12,802 bases of DNA, taken from the NCBI GenBank assembly GCA_949298665.1, contig CASFXO010000355.1:1-12802 (forward strand), written 5' to 3'. This document shows, one piece after another, positions 6,282-12,098 of this stretch. A program made the position numbers and the translations under genes. Source of the DNA: an uncultured Lentisphaeria bacterium. Its GTDB lineage: Bacteria; Verrucomicrobiota; Lentisphaeria; Victivallales; Victivallaceae. Below the pieces are notes generated by a model that had not been told where the DNA came from, ran no database searches, and was given only the letters and a program-made list of their open reading frames with translations. Each line of letters opens with the position of its first letter. The first letter of the stretch is position 1.

Positions 6282-8465
6282 ATGATCATCCGTGAAGACA
6301 ATGTCGCGGCCCCGAGCCTGCCGGAATCGTTGCCGACACCGGGCACAGCGCCGGCTGCCGGTGCCTCGGGGAAAGCGCCACCGCAGCGGCTGGGGGAACT
6401 GCGTCCGGATCTGGAACTTTTCCGCGGCGACCGGAATGAGTTCGGAGAAGCGACGTGGGTGATTTTCGATCCGGTCGCCGACACCTATTTCCGCATCACC
6501 GACGAGGATTACCGGATCATCCGTCTCTGGACCGGCGACCCGGAACTGCACACCTTCGTCGCCAAACTGGCCAACGCCGGGCTCCGGGTGCCGCCGGAGC
6601 GGCTGGCGTTGCTCTCCGCCTTCATGCACCAGAACGGGTTGCTCCGCCCCGGCTACCGGGTTTCGGAGGAACGCGGCATCAAAATGCGCGAATTCCGGAA
6701 AAAAATGTTCTGGCACATGCTGCTGAACTATTATCTGTTCTTCCGGATTCCGCTCTGGTCGCCGGACCGGTTCATCTGCCGCACCCGGGAGGTGGTGGAG
6801 GCCGTCTTCAACCGCTGGGTGCTGGCGGCGCTGCGGGTGCTGGCCGGCATCGGTTATCTGTGCTTGATCGTCAACTGGTACCGCTTTACGGACGCGTTTC
6901 TGAACTCGATTTCGCTGCAGGGCATGATCCGGTATTCCATTGCGGTCATGGTGATCAAAGTCATCCATGAATTTTCCCATGCCTACACCGCCCGGCATTT
7001 CGGCTGCCGGGTCCGCCGGATGGGGGTGGCGTTCATCGTCTTCTTCCCCCGGCTTTACACGGACCTGACCGATTCCTGGCGGGTGCGGGACCGTTACCGC
7101 CGCTTTCTCATCGACGGCGCGGGAATTTTCAGCGAACTCATGATCGGCGGCGTCGCGGCGCTGGTCTGGGCCAACACCGGTCCGGGACTGACGCACTCGG
7201 TCGCCTATTACATCTTCGCGGTCAGCATCATCAACACGGTGTTGATCAACGGCAATCCCTTCATCCGTTACGACGGCTACTATATGCTTATGGACCTGGT
7301 CAACATCGACAACCTGCAGAAACGCGGCACCATCGTGGTCCGCAATCTGTGGCGCCATCATCTCTTCGGACTGCCGGCGGAACCGGATCCGTCGCGCGGC
7401 TGGAAACGCGCTTTTCTGATCGGATACGGAATCGGGATGTTCTTCTACCGGATTTTCCTGTATCTGTCGATCATTCTGCTGGTCTATTTCAATTTTGCCA
7501 AGGCGGTGGGGATCGTTCTGCTGATTCTGGAAGTGTATCTGATGATTTTAAAACCGATTATGGGGGAAGGAAAAGCATTGTTTATGAACAGGAAACGAAT
7601 GAATCGCCGCCGGACGCTGCTGTCTCTTTCCGGTGCGGCCCTGATCGTGGCGCTCCTGGCCGTGCCGCTGCCGTGGAGAATCGCCGCACCCTGCGAAGTC
7701 ACCGCGCCGGAAGCCGTCATGATCTATGCGCCGGAAGACGGCGTTGCGGAAAAACTTCCGCCGGAAGACGGCGCCCGGGTCGCTGCCGGCGACCTGTTGC
7801 TGCGGCTGCAGAATCCACAGCTGGAGTGGCGCCTCCGGGAGGCCGAGGTCGGCATCGCGCTGGATTCCGAGCAGCTGGACCAGGCCGAGCGTTCCGACCA
7901 GCTGCGTGGACAGGTCGCCGTCATCCGCGAGTCTCTGGAAAGCAGCCGCGCCGCCCGCGCGGAAACCCTGCGCCGCCGGGAACAGCTCACCACCACGGCC
8001 CCGATCGACGGCATCTTCACCCGCCGTGACCGCCATCTGACACCCGGCAAACGGCTGAACCGGGGCGACCTGATCGGAGAGATCCATCCCGCCGAATCTT
8101 CACAAGTCTCCGCCTATGTATCGGAAGAGGACGTCAAGTTCCTGCGCAACGGAGACGCGGTCAGCGTGGAACTGAACGATGCGCTTCCTGTCCACGCCGG
8201 AACAATTACGGCGATCCGGGAAGTCACCACGTTGCTGCCCGCCTCGCCACTGCTGGACGCATTCGGCGGTCCGATTCTGACCACGCCGATTGAAGAAAAC
8301 GCCTATCTGCCCCAGACCGCCTGTTACCGGATTGACATTCTTCTGACGGACCGGAAACTCCCGACCGGGCGCTCGGGAACAACACGCATCCGGCGTTACG
8401 CCTCCATCGGCGGCAATCTGCTGCGTTCCGCGCTCCGGGTGCTCCGGCGGGAGCTGAGTTTCTGA
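6282..8465 (+). CDS. PqqD-like / M50 site-2 protease / HlyD adaptor fusion membrane protein
   Basis: 727 residues, last gene of the operon. A Pro/Ala-rich N-terminus (~1-40) leads into a PqqD-like winged-helix segment (~56-123: WVIFDPVADTYFRITDEDYRI ... LLSAFMHQNGLL). A polytopic region (~180-425) follows with the zinc motif H229-E-F-S-H233 and a second motif N325-P-F-I-R-Y-D331-G. These are the M50 HExxH and NPxxDG signatures, so all expected zinc ligands are present. A further helix at ~445-463 is followed by an extracytoplasmic adaptor domain: first lipoyl half ~470-508, helical hairpin ~512-562, second half around TTTAPIDGIF and LNRGDLIGEI, and a beta-barrel to the end. The B. subtilis epipeptide-system protein YydH is, from memory, a related M50 protein. 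No strong Shine-Dalgarno is seen, so translation may be coupled to the previous gene 12 nt upstream. Likely role: intramembrane or membrane-proximal peptide cleavage coupled to export. The substrate is unknown. Confidence 0.85.
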   Translation: MIIREDNVAAPSLPESLPTPGTAPAAGASGKAPPQRLGELRPDLELFRGDRNEFGEATWVIFDPVADTYFRITDEDYRIIRLWTGDPELHTFVAKLANAGLRVPPERLALLSAFMHQNGLLRPGYRVSEERGIKMREFRKKMFWHMLLNYYLFFRIPLWSPDRFICRTREVVEAVFNRWVLAALRVLAGIGYLCLIVNWYRFTDAFLNSISLQGMIRYSIAVMVIKVIHEFSHAYTARHFGCRVRRMGVAFIVFFPRLYTDLTDSWRVRDRYRRFLIDGAGIFSELMIGGVAALVWANTGPGLTHSVAYYIFAVSIINTVLINGNPFIRYDGYYMLMDLVNIDNLQKRGTIVVRNLWRHHLFGLPAEPDPSRGWKRAFLIGYGIGMFFYRIFLYLSIILLVYFNFAKAVGIVLLILEVYLMILKPIMGEGKALFMNRKRMNRRRTLLSLSGAALIVALLAVPLPWRIAAPCEVTAPEAVMIYAPEDGVAEKLPPEDGARVAAGDLLLRLQNPQLEWRLREAEVGIALDSEQLDQAERSDQLRGQVAVIRESLESSRAARAETLRRREQLTTTAPIDGIFTRRDRHLTPGKRLNRGDLIGEIHPAESSQVSAYVSEEDVKFLRNGDAVSVELNDALPVHAGTITAIREVTTLLPASPLLDAFGGPILTTPIEENAYLPQTACYRIDILLTDRKLPTGRSGTTRIRRYASIGGNLLRSALRVLRRELSF

Positions 8466-8484
8466 GGCCGGCGCTGATGCGCGC

Positions 8485-8865
8485 TCAAACTTTTTCCAGC
8501 ACCACGCTGGCCACGGCATAACGCGCCTCGTGCGTCAGCGAGAGATGCACCGTACCGCCGCCCAGTTTCCGGAAAGTCTCCGCCGCCGCGCCGCCCAGTT
8601 TCACATAAGGCCGACCGTTGCCGCCGTTGCGGCATTCGACATCCAGCAGGGCACAGCCGCCGCCGATCCCGCAGCCCAGCGCCTTGGCAACCGCCTCCTT
8701 GACCGCCCAGCGTCCCGCATAGTAAATCGAAGGATCGTTGCGTTCCGCCGCCTCCCGGCGCTCGGCCGGCGTAAACGTTTTCTCCACAAAAGCCCCGTCA
8801 AAGCGTTCCAGCAGTTTCCGGATCCGCTCGATTTCCACCAGATCCACGCCGATGCCGACAATCAT
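8485..8865 (-). CDS. acpS: Holo-[acyl-carrier-protein] synthase
   Basis: Transfers the 4'-phosphopantetheine arm of CoA to a serine of acyl carrier protein, a cytoplasmic step needed for fatty acid synthesis. 126 residues, the usual length. It starts MIVGIGVDLVEIERI, with the Mg-binding Asp at residue 8. The second catalytic site is GRWAVKEAVAKALG (E57), and the CoA-binding end is VHLSLTHEARYAVASVVLEK. The start ATG 8865-8863 overlaps the stop of the upstream HTH/coiled-coil gene (ATGA), so this is the last gene of the ribF operon. It converges on the M50 gene with only 19 bases between the stops; no clear terminator hairpin is seen there. Confidence 0.95.
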   Translation of the reverse strand: MIVGIGVDLVEIERIRKLLERFDGAFVEKTFTPAERREAAERNDPSIYYAGRWAVKEAVAKALGCGIGGGCALLDVECRNGGNGRPYVKLGGAAAETFRKLGGGTVHLSLTHEARYAVASVVLEKV

Positions 8866-9935
8866 GGTTGCTCCTTTCCCGCGGCCGCCGCGGCCGGATT
8901 CGCCGGGGTGGCCGGATTGGTTGCCGCCGGTTGTGGCCGCGCCGCTGCCGCTTCGGCCCGGCTTTCCGCGGCCTTGCGGGCGGCGACTTCCTTTTCCAGT
9001 TTCTCCAGTAATTCACGCTGCCGGGCAGCAAAATCCTCTTTCATCCGCGTCAGTTCCGCCTCATGCCGTCGTCCGGTTTCCTGTTCCCAGCGCTGCCGCA
9101 CGGTCTCCGCCTCCCGGCGCTGTTGTTCCAGTTCTTTCTGCAATGCCTGCAGATTCCGCTGGTAATCTTCGCGATTGCGGTCCAGAGAAACCGTCATTTT
9201 CTCCAATTCCGTCTGCTGTTCCCGACGCATCCGGGCCGCCTCCGTTTCCGCATGGCGTGACGCTGCGGCATTCCGGCGCTGTTCCTCCTGCAATGCGGCA
9301 ATCAACTGCTGCGTCGCTTCCACTTTTCCGCTCAACTCACCGGATTGTTCCTGCAGCGACGTCCATTGGCGGGAGTCGGCCGCCCGATCCTCCTGCAGAC
9401 GCTCCAGCAGACGCCCCGCAAACAGCAGCAGCGGCAGCCCCACCGCCAGCAACAGCAGCAGAATCACCAGACACAGCATCCACCAGAACCGCCGCACCGC
9501 CGTATGCCGCTGTTTTTCCTGTTCCTCCAGTACCGAGAACAGCCGCGCCAAATCCTGCTGCGCCCGAACCACTGCTTCCGGGCCGTCTTCCCGCACCGCC
9601 AATGCGGTATTTGCCGCCGCGTCCGCCCCCGCTCCCGCAGAGGCGGCTTCCGCCGCAGCACCCTCCGGAACGGATTCCGGCGCCACCTCCGGACGCAACC
9701 CGTGACGGCGGGCCAGCTCCGCCTCGACTTCAAAAGCCGACTTTCCGGCGTCCCGCAGTGCGGCGACTTCCCGCAACACCGTGAGCGCACCGGCGGAATA
9801 AGCCTTCCGCTTGCCGCGATATTCGAATTCCAGATACGCACCATAACGGGTCAACCAGTCGTTGACCGTCGTCCGCGGCACCCCCAGTTCCTGCGCCAGG
9901 TCCGAGGTTAAATACGTTTTCTTCTCTTCCGTCAT
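8862..9935 (-). CDS. Membrane-anchored MerR-like HTH protein with long coiled coil
   Basis: 357 residues; I do not recognise a named gene. Residues ~7-80 look like a MerR/RacA-type winged helix-turn-helix (YLTSDLAQELGVPRTTVNDW followed by RGKRKAYSAGALTVLREVAAL). An Ala/Glu-rich linker (~84-118) precedes a single strongly hydrophobic helix at ~150-176. Residues ~177-333 are a charged Glu/Arg/Gln-rich coiled coil, and the tail (~334-357) is Ala/Pro-rich. With no signal peptide, the HTH should be cytoplasmic. By the order of segments, the coiled coil would then be on the outer side of the inner membrane, unless the helix is a hairpin or peripheral. It is joined to ribF and acpS by 4-base overlaps. 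Possible roles are a chromosome-to-membrane tether or a membrane-bound regulator; the sequence does not decide between them. Confidence 0.8.
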   Translation of the reverse strand: MTEEKKTYLTSDLAQELGVPRTTVNDWLTRYGAYLEFEYRGKRKAYSAGALTVLREVAALRDAGKSAFEVEAELARRHGLRPEVAPESVPEGAAAEAASAGAGADAAANTALAVREDGPEAVVRAQQDLARLFSVLEEQEKQRHTAVRRFWWMLCLVILLLLLAVGLPLLLFAGRLLERLQEDRAADSRQWTSLQEQSGELSGKVEATQQLIAALQEEQRRNAAASRHAETEAARMRREQQTELEKMTVSLDRNREDYQRNLQALQKELEQQRREAETVRQRWEQETGRRHEAELTRMKEDFAARQRELLEKLEKEVAARKAAESRAEAAAARPQPAATNPATPANPAAAAAGKEQP

Positions 9936-10873
9936 CGTCTTTCCCGCCTCCGCAAAAATTCTTCTCGAATGACTCCGATGTCCAGCTCAATCTGTCGCCG
10001 CAATTCCTCCACCCCGGAAAACGCCCGTTCCGGACGCAGATGGCGGATCAGCTCCACCCCGATTTCCATCCCGTAAAGATTGCCGGAAAAATCCAGCACA
10101 TGCACTTCCAGCCGCCGTTTTCCCTCCGGCCAGCCGAACGTCGGCGCCACCCCCAGATTGACCGCCGCCGGATGCGCAATGCCCGCCACCAGTGCCCGCG
10201 CCGCATACACTCCGTCCGGCGGCAGAATTCCGGTATCCACCGCCAGATTGGCGGTCGGCCGTTTCAACTCCCGTCCGGCGGCATGATAGCCGGGTTCGAC
10301 AATTCCCGTCAGCCGGTAGGGGCGCCCCAGCAGCGCTTCCGCACGCCCCAGCAGCCCCGACGCCACCGCCCGGCGAATGGCGGTGCTGCTGACCACCTCG
10401 CCGTCCACCCGCAACTCCGGCACCGCACGAAACGCCAGCGCATGTTTTCGGCAGTAGTCGGCCAGCAAAGCGGCATCTCCCGCCGCCTTCGCTCCGAAAC
10501 GCCAGCCGGAACCAACGCAGATCCCCGTCACCGTGCAGGGAATCCGCAGCAGCCGCTGCAGAAACTCCTCCGGAGCCAGTCCGGCGAATTCCCGGGAAAA
10601 CCGGATCACCACCGCCTCCGCCGCGCCGTAATGCCGCAGCAGCCGCAGCCGCTCCTTCGGCGGCATCAGCAATCGCGGTGGATCCTGTGGACAGAGCACC
10701 TCCCGGGGGTGCGGCACGAAGGTCATCGCCACCGGCACCGCCTCCGTCCCGCGCGCCATCTCCGTCAGTTCAGTCAGCAGCAGCTGGTGCCCCCGGTGCA
10801 CCCCGTCAAACACCCCGATGCCGACCGCCACCCGCCGTCCGGCCAGACCGGCGTCTTCAAACAATCCCGTCAT
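9932..10873 (-). CDS. ribF: Bifunctional riboflavin kinase / FAD synthetase
   Basis: Phosphorylates riboflavin to FMN and adenylates FMN to FAD in the cytoplasm. 313 residues, normal length. The N-terminal nucleotidyltransferase domain has GVFDGVHRGH (20-29), TFVPHPREVL (51-60), SGWRFGAKAAGD (122-133) and SSTAIR (162-167). The C-terminal riboflavin kinase domain has GRELKRPTANL (200-210), DGVYAA (220-225), NLGVAPTF and LEVHVLDF. It starts at ATG 10873-10871 with only a weak purine stretch upstream, and its stop overlaps the next start (ATGA). It is first in the ribF-HTH-acpS operon and divergent from coaD. All expected motifs are present. Confidence 0.96.
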   Translation of the reverse strand: MTGLFEDAGLAGRRVAVGIGVFDGVHRGHQLLLTELTEMARGTEAVPVAMTFVPHPREVLCPQDPPRLLMPPKERLRLLRHYGAAEAVVIRFSREFAGLAPEEFLQRLLRIPCTVTGICVGSGWRFGAKAAGDAALLADYCRKHALAFRAVPELRVDGEVVSSTAIRRAVASGLLGRAEALLGRPYRLTGIVEPGYHAAGRELKRPTANLAVDTGILPPDGVYAARALVAGIAHPAAVNLGVAPTFGWPEGKRRLEVHVLDFSGNLYGMEIGVELIRHLRPERAFSGVEELRRQIELDIGVIREEFLRRRERR

Positions 10874-10897
10874 TTCCGAAACGTCCCGTTTCCCCGT

Positions 10898-10915
10898 CGT
10901 ACCGATTCCGGTACG
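10898..10915. promoter_or_regulatory. Perfect inverted repeat in ribF leader / upstream of coaD -35
   Basis: CGTACCGATTCCGGTACG has two 7-bp arms around ATTC. It lies between the predicted ribF transcription start (~10929) and the ribF ATG, and ends one base before the predicted coaD -35. It may be a hairpin in the ribF mRNA or a repressor site acting on both promoters. It does not resemble an FMN riboswitch. Confidence 0.5.
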
Positions 10916-10916
10916 G

Positions 10917-10945
10917 TTGCATTCTCACGAAAAATACTGTATATT
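10917..10945 (+). promoter_or_regulatory. Predicted coaD promoter
   Basis: TTGCAT (10917-10922), a 17-bp spacer, then TATATT (10940-10945). This predicts a start near 10952 and a leader of about 136 nt before coaD. Its -10 overlaps the -10 of the opposite ribF promoter. Confidence 0.4.
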
Positions 10946-10964
10946 ATGGTATCTCGAAAGTCAA
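10936..10964 (-). promoter_or_regulatory. Predicted ribF-HTH-acpS operon promoter
   Basis: On the minus strand: TTGACT (10964-10959, 5 of 6 matches to TTGACA), a 17-bp spacer, then TACAGT (10941-10936). This is the best -35 in the window. The predicted start near 10929 leaves a leader of about 56 nt. Confidence 0.6.
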
Positions 10965-10977
10965 ATCCGGTTTTCTT

Positions 10978-11043
10978 AAAATGACGGATTCTTTTTGAGC
11001 TCATCCGCGCAAAATGACGGAAATTTGACGAAAAATCGACGAC
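10978..11043 (-). promoter_or_regulatory. Cluster of 7-bp CCGTCAT-like direct repeats with 11-bp period
   Basis: Read on the minus strand, 11043-11011 consists of TCGTCGA, TCGTCAA and CCGTCAT, separated and followed by 4-base AT-rich spacers (TTTT, ATTT, TTTG). Another CCGTCAT with TTTA lies at 10988-10978, 17 bp upstream of the ribF -35. The 7+4 layout matches that of PhoB/OmpR-type response-regulator boxes (PHO box units CTGTCAT). Relative to the predicted ribF start, the elements lie at about -50 to -115, where activators bind. They would be inside the coaD leader. The regulator is not identified. Confidence 0.4.
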
Positions 11044-11069
11044 TCCGGCCGCCTTGTTCCCGGCGCCCG

Positions 11070-11091
11070 GGAAACCATGAGGAAACCATGA
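11070..11091 (+). repeat. 11-bp tandem duplication across the coaD start codon
   Basis: GGAAACCATGA occurs twice back to back (11070-11080, 11081-11091). The second copy holds the coaD ATG (11088). The first holds an out-of-frame ATG (11077) that opens a four-codon reading frame, Met-Arg-Lys-Pro-stop. The TGA of that frame (11089-11091) overlaps the coaD ATG. Confidence 0.7.
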
Positions 11092-11588
11092 AACGCGTTC
11101 TCTATCCGGGAAGTTTCGATCCTTTCACCAACGGCCACATGGACCTGGTGGAACGGGCCGCCCAGCTCTTCGACCAGGTGATCGTCGCAGTGGCGATCAA
11201 TCTGGAAAAACATCCGATGTTCGATCTGGTGGAGCGGGAAAAAATCATCGAAGAATGCTGTCGCCACCTGCACAACGTTCAGGTAGTCTCCTTTCAGGGG
11301 CTGCTGGTGGACGCCATGGTGCGCCTCAACGCTCAGGCGGTGCTGCGCGGGCTGCGCGCCTTCTCCGACTTCGAATACGAGTTGCAGATGGCGTTGATGA
11401 ACCGGAGTCTGCGCGCCGAGTGCGAAACCATCTTCATGATGCCGACCGCGAACAACTCCTTCGTCAGCTCCCGCATGGTCAAGGAAGTCGCCTGTCTCGG
11501 CGGAGATTTCGCCCAGTACGTTCCCGCTCCGGTAGTAAAAGCCGTGCGACGGAAACTGGCGGAAAACAACCGGGGACATGAATCATGA
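11088..11588 (+). CDS. coaD: Phosphopantetheine adenylyltransferase
   Basis: Catalyses the penultimate step of coenzyme A synthesis, joining ATP and 4'-phosphopantetheine to give dephospho-CoA, in the cytoplasm. 166 residues, normal for the family. The start MKRVLYPGSFDPFTNGHMDL carries the nucleotidyltransferase TxGH motif at residues 14-17. LRGLRAFSDFEYELQMALMNR is the conserved substrate-binding region, and SSRMVKEVA (127-135) is the C-terminal ATP-binding motif. ATG 11088 is chosen because homologues begin at this point; the frame is open further upstream but in sequence unlike the family. Gene divergent from ribF, overlapping the YceD gene by ATGA. Its product feeds the pathway whose end product AcpS uses. 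Confidence 0.96.
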   Translation: MKRVLYPGSFDPFTNGHMDLVERAAQLFDQVIVAVAINLEKHPMFDLVEREKIIEECCRHLHNVQVVSFQGLLVDAMVRLNAQAVLRGLRAFSDFEYELQMALMNRSLRAECETIFMMPTANNSFVSSRMVKEVACLGGDFAQYVPAPVVKAVRRKLAENNRGHES

Positions 11589-12049
11589 TCAAAATTCATC
11601 TCGGGTTGCTGGCCAAACAGCCGGTCGAACTGGAGGGAACTGAACCGGCGGAACTGCTCGGCGTTCAGCCGAGTTCGGCACTGGCCGTCCTCTCGCCGCT
11701 CTCCTATCGTTTGACGGCCCGGAGCGTCTCCAACGGCGCACTGGTGGAAGGAGAACTCTCCTACCGCATCGGAGGCAGCTGCGGTCGCTGCCTCGAAGAG
11801 GTGGAACAGACGCTGCGCAATACACACCTCTGTCTGTTCTACGATAACCTTCCGGAAGAGGAGCTGGACATCACCGACGATGTCCGCGAAGAGGCGCTGC
11901 TGCTGCTGCCGATGAATCTGCTCTGCTCTCCGGATTGCCGGGGTCTGTGCCCGCAGTGCGGCGCCAATCTGAACCGGGAAACCTGCTCCTGTACGGCGGA
12001 GCCGGACCAGGATTCGCCGTGGTCGGCGCTGGACCAGCTGCAACTCTGA
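11585..12049 (+). CDS. yceD: YceD/DUF177 family protein (23S rRNA accumulation protein type)
   Basis: 154 residues. The family is linked to accumulation of 23S rRNA and is usually encoded directly before rpmF (ribosomal protein L32). The sequence has the two characteristic Cys sites: C66-GR-C69-L in the centre, and a C-terminal zinc-ribbon-like cluster with C114, C118, C122 and C125 (LCSPDCRGLCPQCGANLN) followed by CSC. The acidic stretch ELDITDDVREEALLLLPMNL between them is also typical. The gene overlaps coaD by ATGA and so is probably co-transcribed with it. Here rpmF does not follow; the dprA gene comes from the opposite strand after 49 bases that hold nothing recognisable. The symbol is by family only. 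Confidence 0.88.
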   Translation: MIKIHLGLLAKQPVELEGTEPAELLGVQPSSALAVLSPLSYRLTARSVSNGALVEGELSYRIGGSCGRCLEEVEQTLRNTHLCLFYDNLPEEELDITDDVREEALLLLPMNLLCSPDCRGLCPQCGANLNRETCSCTAEPDQDSPWSALDQLQL

Positions 12050-12098
12050 GGCCGGAACAAAGATGCCGGACAGGTCGTCCAGGCGTCGCATTTTGATT

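Noticed and set aside
5118..7361. 747-codon minus-strand reading frame
   Set aside because: It spans two well-supported plus-strand membrane proteins and shows no domain pattern; an antisense artefact of GC-rich coding DNA.
8466..8484. Bidirectional terminator between the M50 gene and acpS
   Set aside because: Only a 4-bp GCGC stem could be drawn, without a clean T-run in the right place.
8881..8960. GCGGCCGC-rich palindromic stretch
   Set aside because: It encodes the Ala/Pro-rich tail of the HTH/coiled-coil protein; repeated GCG/GCC codons explain it.
9421..9480. CAG/CAGCAG-rich microsatellite
   Set aside because: It is the complement of Leu (CTG) codons in the transmembrane helix of the HTH/coiled-coil protein.
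10871..10935. FMN riboswitch in the ribF leader
   Set aside because: The predicted leader is only about 56 nt with one small hairpin, too short for the conserved FMN aptamer.
10935..10954. LexA (SOS) box near the divergent promoters
   Set aside because: The left half TACTGTATAT fits the E. coli-type site, but the right half has no ACAG at the required spacing.
10995..11087. N-terminal extension of coaD
   Set aside because: The extension is unlike the family and comes from leader DNA rich in repeats; the family starts at MKRVLYPGSFDP.
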